Shown here piece by piece: positions 7,634 to 15,233 of a DNA stretch of 19,742 nt; positions within the stretch are counted from its first letter, which is position 1, and each line of letters opens with the position of its first letter. The notes beneath the pieces are model-generated. The model was given only the letters and a program-made list of their open reading frames with translations. It searched no databases and was not told the origin of the DNA. Where the stretch lies: NCBI GenBank assembly GCA_007119395.1, contig SKPS01000364.1, positions 1 to 19,742 of the forward strand. Reading direction: 5' to 3'. The stretch comes from Lentimicrobiaceae bacterium (GTDB lineage Bacteria; Bacteroidota; Bacteroidia; Bacteroidales; SKPS01). The position numbers were made by a program, and so were the translations under genes.

Positions 7634-7990
7634 ATGAAAAACAGAAAAGAGATCAGAAGGAAGAAGATCAGGATGCGGATCCGTAAACGGATCGCCGGCA
7701 CGGAAGAGCGTCCCCGACTGTCGGTGTTCCGCAGTAACAAACAGATCTATGCACAGTTGATCAATGACCTTAACGGTCATACGGTAGCGGCCGCTTCATC
7801 GCGTGAGTCTGCCATCGCTGAGCAGAAGGTACCTAAGATGGAACAGTCGAAACTGGTGGGAGCGCAACTGGCTGAGAGAGCCAAATCGGCCGGTGTTGAA
7901 TCGGTGGTTTTTGACAGAAGCGGTTATTTGTATCATGGCAGGGTAAAAGCGTTGGCTGATGCAGCCAGAGAAGCAGGCCTTAAATTCTAA
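7634..7990 (+). CDS. rplR: 50S ribosomal protein L18
   Basis: L18 binds 5S rRNA with L5 and anchors it to the 50S subunit. The 118-residue product has a basic N-terminal segment (RKEIRRKKIRMRIRKRIAG), then the conserved ERPRLSVFRSNKQIYAQLIND strand-turn-strand and the C-terminal FDRSGYLYHGRVKALADAAREAGLKF. Length and start match the family; ATG follows AAAGAGAAAGAGAT, a purine-rich but non-canonical leader. rpsE starts nine bases after the stop. Confidence 0.98.
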   Translation: MKNRKEIRRKKIRMRIRKRIAGTEERPRLSVFRSNKQIYAQLINDLNGHTVAAASSRESAIAEQKVPKMEQSKLVGAQLAERAKSAGVESVVFDRSGYLYHGRVKALADAAREAGLKF

Positions 7991-7999
7991 TAGATAGAT

Positions 8000-8518
8000 A
8001 TGGCAAATTTAAATGTAAAGAAGGTAAAATCCAGTGAGATCGATTTTAAAGATCGTCTGGTAAGCATTCAGCGGGTAACCAAGGTAACCAAGGGTGGTCG
8101 CACATTCAGTTTTTCTGCCATTGTGGTTGTTGGTAACGAGAATGGTGTGGTAGGGTATGGCCTTGGCAAAGCCAAAGAGGTCACCTCTGCTATTGCCAAA
8201 GGGATTGATGACGCCAAGAAGAACCTGATACGTGTACCGGTGTTGAAGGGTACTGTGCCCCATGAACAGGTTGGGAAATATAGCGGTGCTGAGGTGTTTG
8301 TCAAGCCTGCCTCAACCGGTACTGGTGTTATCGCAGGCGGTGCGATGCGTGCCGTGCTCGAGAGTGTTGGCGTGAAAGATGTACTGGCTAAAAGCAAAGG
8401 CTCTTCCAACCCACACAGTGTCGTGAAAGCGACCATCAACGCACTGATGCAGATGCGTGATCCTCATACCGTGGCACAAACTCGTCAGGTAGATCTTCAG
8501 AAAGTGTTTAACGGCTAA
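8000..8518 (+). CDS. rpsE: 30S ribosomal protein S5
   Basis: S5 controls decoding fidelity together with S4 and takes part in mRNA unwinding at the entry channel. The 172-residue product has the N-terminal double-stranded-RNA-binding-like domain, with VTKVTKGGRTFSFSAIVVVGN at about residues 26-46 and GYGLGKAKEVTSAIAKG at 52-68, followed by the C-terminal ribosomal S5 fold containing KPASTGTGVIAGGAMRAVLE. The loop whose change gives spectinomycin resistance in other bacteria (around VTKGGR) looks wild type. Confidence 0.98.
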   Translation: MANLNVKKVKSSEIDFKDRLVSIQRVTKVTKGGRTFSFSAIVVVGNENGVVGYGLGKAKEVTSAIAKGIDDAKKNLIRVPVLKGTVPHEQVGKYSGAEVFVKPASTGTGVIAGGAMRAVLESVGVKDVLAKSKGSSNPHSVVKATINALMQMRDPHTVAQTRQVDLQKVFNG

Positions 8519-8542
8519 TGATTCTCAATAGAGCGTAACATC

Positions 8543-8722
8543 ATGAAAAGAATAAAAATAGAGCAGGTAAAAAGCAAAATAGGGCGTCCGGAACGCCAGA
8601 AGAGAACCCTGCAGGCCTTGGGCCTAAGAGGAATTCGTCAGGTAGTTGAACACGATGCCACTCCACAAATACTGGGAATGGTGCGGAAAGTGAGCCACCT
8701 GGTTAAATATGAAGAAATTTAG
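8543..8722 (+). CDS. rpmD: 50S ribosomal protein L30
   Basis: This small gene encodes 59 residues, starting MKRIKIEQVKSKIGRPERQK and containing LQALGLRGIRQVVEHDATPQILGMV. That is the full L30 pattern: IxQVxSxIGRPxxQxxTLxxLGLRxxxxVVxHxxTPxIxGMVxKVxHLV. L30 is a peripheral 50S protein found in many but not all bacteria. The position between S5 and L15 is the standard one. The leader has no clear Shine-Dalgarno sequence. rplO starts 27 bases after the stop. Confidence 0.97.
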   Translation: MKRIKIEQVKSKIGRPERQKRTLQALGLRGIRQVVEHDATPQILGMVRKVSHLVKYEEI

Positions 8723-8749
8723 TGATCACCAGATAAGTTACTTAGTAAT

Positions 8750-9199
8750 ATGGATCTCAGCAATTTGAAGCCAGCCGAAGGGGCTGTTAAGAAATCGAAA
8801 AGGATTGGCCGCGGACAAGGTACCGGCAGAGGTGGTACATCCACCAAAGGGCACAAAGGCGCAAAATCCAGATCGGGGTATAAGTCGAAATTAGGTTTTG
8901 AAGGAGGACAGATGCCTCTGTATCGTCGTGTGCCGAAATTTGGTTTTAAAAACATCAACCGTGTTGAGTACCTTGGTGTTAATATCGACAAGTTGCAAGA
9001 GCTGGCCGAGCAGCACCAGATTGAAAACGTGGATGTTCAAGTGCTTGTAAACCACGGGCTGGCAGGCAAGAAAGACAGGGTGAAGATTTTGGGCAGAGGA
9101 ACTTTAACCGCAAAACTAACGGTTACAGCGCATGCCTTTTCTGCTTCAGCCGTGAAAGCTATTGAAGCCCAAGGGGGTACTACAACAACCATAGAATAA
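8750..9199 (+). CDS. rplO: 50S ribosomal protein L15
   Basis: L15 is a late-assembling 50S protein with a long Gly/Arg/Lys-rich N-terminal arm buried in 23S rRNA. The 149-residue product shows this arm at residues 1-60 (LKPAEGAVKKSKRIGRGQGTG, GGTSTKGHKGAKSRSG), then the conserved FEGGQMPLYRRVPKFGF and a C-terminal globular part with KLTVTAHAFSASAVKAIEAQGG. The length is normal. secY follows after seven bases, the usual arrangement in bacteria. Confidence 0.98.
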   Translation: MDLSNLKPAEGAVKKSKRIGRGQGTGRGGTSTKGHKGAKSRSGYKSKLGFEGGQMPLYRRVPKFGFKNINRVEYLGVNIDKLQELAEQHQIENVDVQVLVNHGLAGKKDRVKILGRGTLTAKLTVTAHAFSASAVKAIEAQGGTTTTIE

Positions 9200-9206
9200 T
9201 CGCCTT

Positions 9207-10571
9207 ATGAACAGATTTATCCAGACGCTTAAAAACATTTACAAGATAGAGGATCTCAGGAAACGGATCATGTACACCCTGGGTATCATTCTGATATACC
9301 GTATCGGGTCTTATGTGGCGTTACCGGGGGTAAATCCGGCCGGGCTTACTGCGCTGCAAAGCCAAACAGACTCAGGGTTGATGGGGCTGATCAATATGTT
9401 CTCGGGAGGTGCATTCTCAAATGCTTCCATCTTTGCCCTCGGAATTATGCCCTATATCAGTGCATCCATCGTGGTACAGCTACTCGGTATTGCCGTGCCC
9501 TATTTCCAGAAATTGCAGCGGGAAGGCGAAAGCGGCAGAAAGAAGATGAACCAGATCACCAGGTACCTTACCGTGATCATCCTTATCTTCCAGTCACCCG
9601 CGTATATCGCCAATCTGGTGCGTACCATCGGATCCCACCACATTTACCCCTTTGAACCGGGGGTGTCAATGGGCATATTCTCCCCATTCGGGATCTCGTC
9701 GATCCTGATCCTCACGGCAGGCTCTATGTTTGTTATGTGGCTGGGTGAACGAATTACCGACAAAGGGATCGGAAACGGTATATCACTGATCATTATGGTG
9801 GGTATCATCGCCAACCTCCCATTTGCCCTGGTGGCAGAGTTTGCCTCCAGGTTTGAGAGTGGTGGAGGAGGTCTCGTCATTTTCCTTGTAGAGCTGGTGG
9901 TATTGGTCGCTGTGATTCTCATGTGTATCCTGCTCGTGCAGGGAACACGCAGGGTGCCAGTGCAGTTCGCTAAACGAATCGTTGGAAACAAACAGTTTGG
10001 TGGTGTCAGACAGTATGTGCCTCTCAAAGTAAATGCCGCAGGTGTAATGCCTATTATCTTTGCCCAGGCAATCATGTTCCTCCCCATTACGCTGGTTGGA
10101 TTCTCCACCTCTGAAACTATGTCAGGGTTCGCAAGAGCCTTCTCAAACTACAATGGCTTCTGGTATAACTTTGTGTTTGCACTGCTTATTATCGCTTTTA
10201 CCTATTTCTATACCGCGATCACCATCAACCCTACTCAGATGGCCGAGGATATGAAAAAGAACGGTGGGTTTATCCCGGGAATTAAACCCGGGAAAAAGAC
10301 ATCCCAATACCTCGACGGGATCCTGTCGAAGATTACGTTGCCCGGATCATTCTTCCTCGCCTTTGTCGCTGTATTGCCTGCCATTGTCCACCTGGGAGGG
10401 GTCAACTCACAGTTCGCCCAGTTCTTCGGTGGCACTTCGCTGCTCATTATGGTGGGTGTGATACTGGATACCCTGCAGCAGATCGAGAGTCATCTCATGA
10501 TGCGGCATTATGATGGCTTAACGAAAACAGGTAGAATAAAAGGTCGTTCAGGTGGCTTCACCGGAAGGTGA
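9207..10571 (+). CDS. secY: Preprotein translocase subunit SecY
   Basis: SecY is the inner-membrane channel of the Sec translocon, working with SecE, SecG and the motor SecA. The 454-residue product is fully hydrophobic in the expected pattern of ten membrane segments, the first at about residues 22-40. The plug region follows TM1 (GLMGLINMFSGGAFSN, 58-72). The cytosolic C4/C5 loops carry the conserved VQGTRRVPVQFAKR at about 244-257, preceding the signature KVNAAGVMPIIFAQA (274-288). It ends with a basic tail (TKTGRIKGRSGGFTGR). It lies next to rplO and directly before map; there is no adk between them, unlike in Firmicutes. Confidence 0.98.
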   Translation: MNRFIQTLKNIYKIEDLRKRIMYTLGIILIYRIGSYVALPGVNPAGLTALQSQTDSGLMGLINMFSGGAFSNASIFALGIMPYISASIVVQLLGIAVPYFQKLQREGESGRKKMNQITRYLTVIILIFQSPAYIANLVRTIGSHHIYPFEPGVSMGIFSPFGISSILILTAGSMFVMWLGERITDKGIGNGISLIIMVGIIANLPFALVAEFASRFESGGGGLVIFLVELVVLVAVILMCILLVQGTRRVPVQFAKRIVGNKQFGGVRQYVPLKVNAAGVMPIIFAQAIMFLPITLVGFSTSETMSGFARAFSNYNGFWYNFVFALLIIAFTYFYTAITINPTQMAEDMKKNGGFIPGIKPGKKTSQYLDGILSKITLPGSFFLAFVAVLPAIVHLGGVNSQFAQFFGGTSLLIMVGVILDTLQQIESHLMMRHYDGLTKTGRIKGRSGGFTGR

Positions 10572-10585
10572 AATTGATCAGCGCA

Positions 10586-11383
10586 ATGTTTGAACGATCA
10601 TTATATAAAACAGAAGAAGAGATAGAGCTGATCAGAGAGAGTTCTTTACTTGTTGGCAAGACGCATGCTGAAGTGGCACGTCACCTGGAACCTGGTGTTA
10701 CCACCGGTGAGCTCGACGCAGTGGCTGAAACGTTCATACGTGATCATGATGCTGCGCCTGGGTTTAAAGGGTACAATGGCTTTCCTGCCACACTGTGCAT
10801 TTCAATCAATGAACAGGTGGTGCATGGAATTCCTGGCAAACAGGTGATCAGAGAAGGAGATATTGTGTCTGTTGATTGTGGCGTGTTGAAAAACGGTTTC
10901 TATGGTGATTCAGCCTATACCTACGGTATCGGACCGCTTCACCCGAAGGTGGAAATGCTTCTCAGGGTGACCAAAGAATCACTGGCGAAAGGAATAGAAG
11001 CCGCCGTTGCCGGAAACCGCTTGGGAGATATTGGATATGCCATCCAGTATCATGTCGAGATGCATGGGTTTAGTGTTGTGCGTGAGCTGGTAGGGCATGG
11101 CATCGGCCGAAAACTACACGAAAAGCCTGAAGTGCTTAACTATGGCAGACGCGGTACCGGATCCAGACTCAAAGAGGGCCTGGTGATCTGTATCGAACCC
11201 ATGGTAAACCTTGGAAGCCGAACTGTAGCGCAAGACAGCGATGGATGGACCATCAGAACCTTCGACCGGCAACCCTCAGCGCACTTTGAACACGCCATTG
11301 TGGTGCGTAAAGGCTCCGCAGAAGTCTTGTCAACTTATGAATATATTGAAAAAGTATTGTCTGAAAAACAGAATATTTTATAA
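10586..11383 (+). CDS. map: Type I methionine aminopeptidase
   Basis: Methionine aminopeptidase removes the initiator methionine from nascent proteins when the second residue is small. The product is 265 residues with the pita-bread fold and all metal ligands: Asp97 (SVDCGV), Asp108 (YGDSAY), His171 (GHGIG), Glu204 (CIEPM) and Glu235 (FEHAI), plus His80 (VVHGIP). With the ATG at 10586 these numbers equal those of the E. coli enzyme, which supports this start. An alternative GTG at 10568 overlaps the secY stop (GTGA) and would add six residues (MKLISA). It lacks the N-terminal SH3-like or zinc-finger extensions seen in other subtypes. Confidence 0.96.
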   Translation: MFERSLYKTEEEIELIRESSLLVGKTHAEVARHLEPGVTTGELDAVAETFIRDHDAAPGFKGYNGFPATLCISINEQVVHGIPGKQVIREGDIVSVDCGVLKNGFYGDSAYTYGIGPLHPKVEMLLRVTKESLAKGIEAAVAGNRLGDIGYAIQYHVEMHGFSVVRELVGHGIGRKLHEKPEVLNYGRRGTGSRLKEGLVICIEPMVNLGSRTVAQDSDGWTIRTFDRQPSAHFEHAIVVRKGSAEVLSTYEYIEKVLSEKQNIL

Positions 11384-11398
11384 CGAATTAATGGATGT

Positions 11399-11617
11399 AT
11401 GGCAAAGCAGAAGTCAATAGAACTTGACGGCACAGTGCTCGAATCACTGGGCAATGCAATGTTTCGCGTTGAACTCGAAAACGGGCACATTATCATTGCC
11501 CATATCTCCGGGAAGATGCGGATGCACTATATTCGTATATTGCCGGGCGACAAGGTAAAACTTGAAATGTCACCATATGATTTGACAAAAGGAAGAATAA
11601 CATACCGATACAAATAA
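11399..11617 (+). CDS. infA: Translation initiation factor IF-1
   Basis: IF-1 occupies the 30S A site during initiation and assists IF-2 and IF-3. The 72-residue product is a complete S1-type OB fold, with IELDGTVLESLGNAMFRVELENGH and the signature ISGKMRMHYIRILPGDKVKLEMSPYDLTKGRITYRYK pattern. Length is exactly that of most bacteria. It is 15 bases after map and 15 bases before rpmJ, in the common map-infA-rpmJ-rpsM order. Confidence 0.98.
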   Translation: MAKQKSIELDGTVLESLGNAMFRVELENGHIIIAHISGKMRMHYIRILPGDKVKLEMSPYDLTKGRITYRYK

Positions 11618-11632
11618 AACACAACAGCAAAG

Positions 11633-11749
11633 ATGAAGATCAGAGCAGCAGTAAAGAAGCGTACCCCTAACGACAAGATCGTTAGAAGGAAGGGTAGAAT
11701 TTACATCATCAACAAGAAGGACCCCAGGTACAAGCAACGTCAGGGTTAA
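11633..11749 (+). CDS. rpmJ: 50S ribosomal protein L36 (cysteine-free form)
   Basis: This 38-residue gene encodes MKIRAAVKKRTPNDKIVRRK followed by GRIYIINKKDPRYKQRQG, a clear L36: the KIVRRKGR centre and YKQRQG end are diagnostic. L36 is the smallest 50S protein and helps stabilise 23S rRNA near the stalk base. Zinc-binding L36 has a C-x2-C-x12-C-x4-H ribbon; here all three cysteines are absent and the histidine position is not kept, so this is the zinc-independent form. It lies between infA and rpsM as expected, 36 bases before rpsM. Confidence 0.97.
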   Translation: MKIRAAVKKRTPNDKIVRRKGRIYIINKKDPRYKQRQG

Positions 11750-11785
11750 CAGAGAAATAAGAGAAAATAAAACAACACTCTTGAT

Positions 11786-12166
11786 ATGGCAAGGATAGCA
11801 GGTATAGACATACCAAAGAACAAAAGGGGAGAGGTATCTCTCACCTACATTTTCGGCATTGGCCGGAGCACTGCAACGCGTATTTTGCAGGAGGTTAAGG
11901 TGGATCCGGGCAAGCGTGTCCAGGATTGGACTGACGATGAGCAGAACCAGATTCGTAACTACATTAACGATCATTTGAAGATTGAAGGGGCATTGCGCTC
12001 CGAGGTTCAGATGAACATCAAACGTTTAATGGACATCGGCTCATACCGTGGCATTCGTCACAGGATCGGCCTTCCGTTGCGTGGGCAGAGTACAAAGAAC
12101 AACGCACGTACCCGGAAAGGTCGTAAGAAGACTGTTGCCAACAAGAAGAAGGCAGCCAAAGGTTAA
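11786..12166 (+). CDS. rpsM: 30S ribosomal protein S13
   Basis: S13 forms intersubunit bridges with L5 and contacts P-site tRNA through its basic C-terminal tail. The 126-residue product starts MARIAGIDIPKNKRGEVSLTY, contains FGIGRSTATRIL and the conserved SYRGIRHRIGLPLRGQSTKNNARTRKG block, and ends in a Lys-rich tail. The length is normal. In E. coli this gene opens the alpha operon; here it is 36 bases after rpmJ and shows no obvious own promoter. Confidence 0.98.
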   Translation: MARIAGIDIPKNKRGEVSLTYIFGIGRSTATRILQEVKVDPGKRVQDWTDDEQNQIRNYINDHLKIEGALRSEVQMNIKRLMDIGSYRGIRHRIGLPLRGQSTKNNARTRKGRKKTVANKKKAAKG

Positions 12167-12203
12167 TAAATAAAGTAACACAAAGGAGCATAATCAGTAT
12201 ACT

Positions 12204-12593
12204 ATGGCTAAGAACACACGAAGCACCAAAAAGCGTGTAGTAAAAGTAGATCCTGTTGGCAAAGCCTTTATTCAGGCTACTTTCAACAACATCATCATTT
12301 CCTTGACAAATGATTCCGGGCAGGTTATCTCTTGGGCGTCGGCAGGGAAGATGGGATTCAGGGGTTCCAAGAAAAACACCCCTTATGCTGCCCAAATGGC
12401 AGCGCAAGATGCTGCCAAGGCAGCGTTTGATGCGGGCTTAAGGAAAGTACGCGTATTTGTTAAAGGCCCCGGTTCGGGAAGAGAGTCGGCGATCCGTACT
12501 CTCCATGCAGCCGGTATTGAAGTGGCAGAAATCATGGATATCACGCCACTGCCTCACAATGGCTGCAGACCGCCCAAAAGAAGAAGGGTGTAA
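12204..12593 (+). CDS. rpsK: 30S ribosomal protein S11
   Basis: S11 lies on the 30S platform near the E site and the mRNA exit. The 129-residue product has the central fold with AFIQATFNNIIISLTNDSGQVISWASAGKMGFRGSKK pattern and the strongly conserved C-terminal end DITPLPHNGCRPPKRRRV. The start is preceded by AAAGGAG, but 15 bases away, so spacing is long. rpsD follows after 64 bases with nothing recognisable between. Confidence 0.98.
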   Translation: MAKNTRSTKKRVVKVDPVGKAFIQATFNNIIISLTNDSGQVISWASAGKMGFRGSKKNTPYAAQMAAQDAAKAAFDAGLRKVRVFVKGPGSGRESAIRTLHAAGIEVAEIMDITPLPHNGCRPPKRRRV

Positions 12594-12657
12594 CGCCCAA
12601 CGTGCCTTTATACCAGAAGTATAACAGAACAAAAGCAATAGATAACAGAGATTAATT

Positions 12658-13263
12658 ATGGCAAGATACACAGGTCCTAAGACCAAAATAGCCAGGAAGT
12701 TTGGAGAGCCCATCTTTGGCGCCGACCGCCACTTTGAAAAAAAGAAATACCCCCCGGGGATGCATGGGCTGAACAAGCGACGCAAGAAAACATCTGAGTA
12801 TGGCTTGCAGCTCATGGAAAAACAAAAGGCAAAATACACGTACGGTATTCTCGAGCGCCAATTCCGCAATACCTTTAAAAAGGCAACCAATAAACCCGGT
12901 ATTACCGGTGAGGTACTGCTGCAGTTGTGTGAAATGCGCCTCGATAACCTGGTGTACAGAATGGGCATCGCCCCTTCACGCCGCGCCGCCCGACAGCTCG
13001 TTTCGCATAAGCATATCCAGGTCAATGGTGAAGTGGTGAACATCCCTTCCTATGAAGTGAAACCCCACGATATCGTGAGCGTAAGAGAGAAATCAAAATC
13101 GCTGGAAGTGATTACTGACTCACTCGCCGGTAGAGGCCAAAAGTTTCAATGGATTGAATGGGATGATGCGCAAATGGCCGGTAAGGTGATTTCGCTGCCA
13201 TCACGTGATGAAATCCCCGAAACCATCAAAGAACAGCTGATTGTTGAGCTGTACTCTAAGTAG
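12658..13263 (+). CDS. rpsD: 30S ribosomal protein S4 (zinc-independent form)
   Basis: S4 is a primary 16S rRNA binder that starts assembly of the 30S body, affects fidelity and in E. coli represses the alpha operon. The 201-residue product starts MARYTGPKTKIARKFGEP, has KKKYPPGMHG at about 28-37 and an S4 RNA-binding domain at about 93-155 (MRLDNLVYRMGIAPSRRAARQLVSH, then HIQVNGEVVNIPSY). The N-terminal zinc-binding cysteines of the other S4 type are absent. Its position between rpsK and rpoA matches Bacteroidota and E. coli but not Bacillus. It ends 53 bases before rpoA. Confidence 0.98.
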   Translation: MARYTGPKTKIARKFGEPIFGADRHFEKKKYPPGMHGLNKRRKKTSEYGLQLMEKQKAKYTYGILERQFRNTFKKATNKPGITGEVLLQLCEMRLDNLVYRMGIAPSRRAARQLVSHKHIQVNGEVVNIPSYEVKPHDIVSVREKSKSLEVITDSLAGRGQKFQWIEWDDAQMAGKVISLPSRDEIPETIKEQLIVELYSK

Positions 13264-13316
13264 TCCCATAACGTAATTGAATACGTTTTTGTTAAATTAA
13301 TATAGGATCTGAATAC

Positions 13317-14309
13317 ATGGCAATTTTAGCGTTTCAGAAACCAGACAAAGTGATCATGCTCGACGAAACCCCTTTCTACGGAAAGTTCGAATTTCGTCCG
13401 CTTGAGCCTGGTTACGGCATCACCATCGGCAATTCCCTACGACGGATCCTGTTGTCGTCATTGGAAGGGTTTGCTATTACCAACATCAAAATAGCCGGCG
13501 TGGACCAAGAGTTCTCCACCATCAAAGGTGTTGTGGAAGATGTGGTTGAAATGGTGCTTAATTTTAAGCAGGTGCGTTTAAAACAGCAGATCGATGATGT
13601 CAATACCGAACAAGTGAACCTCTCTATCACCGGACAGGATCAGTTTAAGGCAGGTGACATGAATCGCTTCCTGAGTAGCTTCCAGGTGCTGAACCCCGAT
13701 CTGGTGATCTGTACTATGGACCCATCGGTTACATTGAATATTGAATTCACCATCGAGAAGGGGAGAGGGTATGTGCCCGCTGAAGAGAACAAGCAATTGA
13801 ATGCACCCATCGGTACCATCGCAATTGATTCCATCTTCACCCCCATCAAGAATGTGAAATATGTGGTGGAAAACTATCGTGTGGAACAAAAAACCGACTA
13901 CGAAAAGTTGGTGCTGGAGATCACTACCGATGGCTCAATCCACCCAAAGGATGCACTGAAAGAGGCCGCCCGAATCCTTATTCACCACTTCCTGCTCTTC
14001 TCTGATGAAAAAATCACCATCGACTTCGAAGAGAAACCACAAGTGGAAGAATTCGACGAGTCTTCACTCCACATGAGACAATTGCTTAAAACCAAACTGG
14101 TGGATATGGACTTGTCCGTGAGAGCACTCAACTGTCTGAAAGCAGCTGAAGTGGAAACACTGGGGGAGTTGGTACGCTACAACAGGAATGACTTGCTGAA
14201 GTTCAGGAACTTCGGTAAAAAGTCACTCACAGAACTCGACGAGCTGGTGAAGTCGAAGAATCTGACGTTTGGAATGAACGTCGACAAATACAAGTTAGAC
14301 AAGGAATAG
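13317..14309 (+). CDS. rpoA: DNA-directed RNA polymerase alpha subunit
   Basis: The alpha subunit dimerises to start RNA polymerase assembly, and its C-terminal domain binds UP-elements and activators. The 330-residue product has the N-terminal assembly domain (PLEPGYGITIGNSLRRILLSS at about 28-48, the dimer and beta-contact region) and, after an acidic linker near 240-250, a C-terminal domain at about 258-320 with VRALNCLKAAEVETLGELV and FGKKSLTELDELV. Arg269, Asn272 and Cys273 correspond to the E. coli DNA-contacting positions Arg265, Asn268 and Cys269. Length is normal. rplQ follows 37 bases later. Confidence 0.98.
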   Translation: MAILAFQKPDKVIMLDETPFYGKFEFRPLEPGYGITIGNSLRRILLSSLEGFAITNIKIAGVDQEFSTIKGVVEDVVEMVLNFKQVRLKQQIDDVNTEQVNLSITGQDQFKAGDMNRFLSSFQVLNPDLVICTMDPSVTLNIEFTIEKGRGYVPAEENKQLNAPIGTIAIDSIFTPIKNVKYVVENYRVEQKTDYEKLVLEITTDGSIHPKDALKEAARILIHHFLLFSDEKITIDFEEKPQVEEFDESSLHMRQLLKTKLVDMDLSVRALNCLKAAEVETLGELVRYNRNDLLKFRNFGKKSLTELDELVKSKNLTFGMNVDKYKLDKE

Positions 14310-14346
14310 GTAGAGGATAGAGTTAGAACAGGAAAATCACAATACA

Positions 14347-15120
14347 ATGAGACACCGAAAATCAGTAAAATCACTGGGCAGGACCAGCTCACACAGGAAG
14401 TCGATGTTATCGAACATGGCCACCTCTCTGATCTTGCACAAGCGTATCAGAACAACGCTGGCCAAAGCCCGTGTGCTTCGTTCATTTATAGAACCGTTGA
14501 TCACCAGAAGCAAGGAAGACACCACCCACAACCGCAGGATCGCTTTTGGTTATCTGAGAGACAAACATGCGGTTACAGAACTGTTTCGTGAAGTATCACT
14601 AAAGGTTGCAGACAGGCCGGGTGGTTATACCCGGATCCTGAAAACAGAAAACCGGTTGGGAGACAATGCACAAATGTGCATCATCGAGCTGGTCGATTAC
14701 AACGAGCTATACGTAACAGATACACCACAGAAAAAGACGGCTGCCAAGCGTACTCGCCGTGGACGCGGTAAAGGTGTTGCTGCTGATGCCGATACTGCTC
14801 CGACTCCAACTGTAGCCACCCAAGAGGAGGCTCCCGAAGCTGTAGTGGAAGATGTAACCACCGAACCCGAAGTGGTTGCTGATACACCAGCTGAAGTTGA
14901 AGAGGAGACCCCTGAGGCTCAGGTGGAAGTGGAAGCAGAAGCAGAAACAGAAGAGGCTCAGCCGGAGGCCGCCATAGAGGATGTTGCCACTGAAACGGAG
15001 CCCGAAGAGACTCCCGCCGGTGACGAAGAGACGAAAACCCCTGAAGCCACCGCTGACAGTGAAGACGGAGAGGATGACAAAGACGCTTCAAACGAAGAAG
15101 AAGAGAAAAAAGCAGAGTAA
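14347..15120 (+). CDS. rplQ: 50S ribosomal protein L17 with long acidic C-terminal tail
   Basis: L17 is a 50S protein near the tunnel exit. Residues 1-121 are a complete L17 domain (MRHRKSVKSLGRTSSHRKSM, TTLAKARVLRSFIEPLIT, then TRILKTENRLGDNAQMCIIELVDYNE). A short basic linker follows at about 129-143 (KKTAAKRTRRGRGKG), then about 114 residues of low-complexity sequence dominated by Glu, Asp, Ala, Pro, Thr and Val, ending DDKDASNEEEEKKAE. The whole is 257 residues, about twice an E. coli L17 and clearly longer than the roughly 160 I recall for Bacteroides. The reading frame is continuous and closes the ribosomal cluster. The tail is probably disordered and exposed to solvent; its role is unknown. 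Confidence 0.96.
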   Translation: MRHRKSVKSLGRTSSHRKSMLSNMATSLILHKRIRTTLAKARVLRSFIEPLITRSKEDTTHNRRIAFGYLRDKHAVTELFREVSLKVADRPGGYTRILKTENRLGDNAQMCIIELVDYNELYVTDTPQKKTAAKRTRRGRGKGVAADADTAPTPTVATQEEAPEAVVEDVTTEPEVVADTPAEVEEETPEAQVEVEAEAETEEAQPEAAIEDVATETEPEETPAGDEETKTPEATADSEDGEDDKDASNEEEEKKAE

Positions 15121-15162
15121 ATATCTTTTATGCATCCGGCTAACGGGTGTGTTATAGAACCG

Positions 15163-15175
15163 AAGGGGGCGGGGC
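15163..15175. repeat. Left arm of 13-base inverted repeat flanking eno
   Basis: AAGGGGGCGGGGC here is the exact reverse complement of GCCCCGCCCCCTT at 16537-16549. The arms lie 59 bases before the eno start and 14 bases after its stop. It may be chance in G/C-rich DNA or a shared intergenic element; see findings. Confidence 0.6.
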
Positions 15176-15196
15176 AGCATGGCCTTGTCCCTTTTT
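15163..15196 (+). terminator. Possible weak terminator between rplQ and eno
   Basis: AAGGG at 15163-15167 can pair with CCCTT at 15189-15193, with an inner GGC/GCC pairing (15168-15170 with 15182-15184) and a run of five T at 15192-15196. The stem is interrupted by a four-base bulge and part of the T run is used in pairing, so this is at best a weak terminator or attenuator. It is the only terminator-like structure found after the ribosomal block. The rest of the 113-base gap shows nothing else recognisable. Confidence 0.28.
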
Positions 15197-15233
15197 GCGA
15201 AAAATAAAGTTTCAACAATAAAAACAGAACAAG

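Noticed and set aside
10568..10585. GTG start for map overlapping the secY stop
   Set aside because: It adds six residues with no family match, while the ATG at 10586 gives metal-ligand numbering identical to the E. coli enzyme. It remains possible.
12438..13043. 201-codon open frame on the minus strand across rpsK and rpsD
   Set aside because: It is antisense to two certain ribosomal protein genes and shows no coding pattern of its own.
14681..15091. Long open frame on the minus strand opposite the L17 tail
   Set aside because: Leu/Gln/Arg-rich translation is the mirror of a repetitive Glu/Ala/Pro coding sequence; no start context or family signature.
14790..15110. Repeated GAAG/GAAGAG-like stretches in the L17 tail considered as a DNA repeat or CRISPR-like array
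   Set aside because: There is no constant unit or spacer length; the pattern follows from Glu-rich codons.
15122..15129. TATCTTTT just after rplQ as a -7 element for eno
   Set aside because: It misses the final G, and no TTTG is found 19-21 bases upstream, where the sequence is purine-rich coding DNA.
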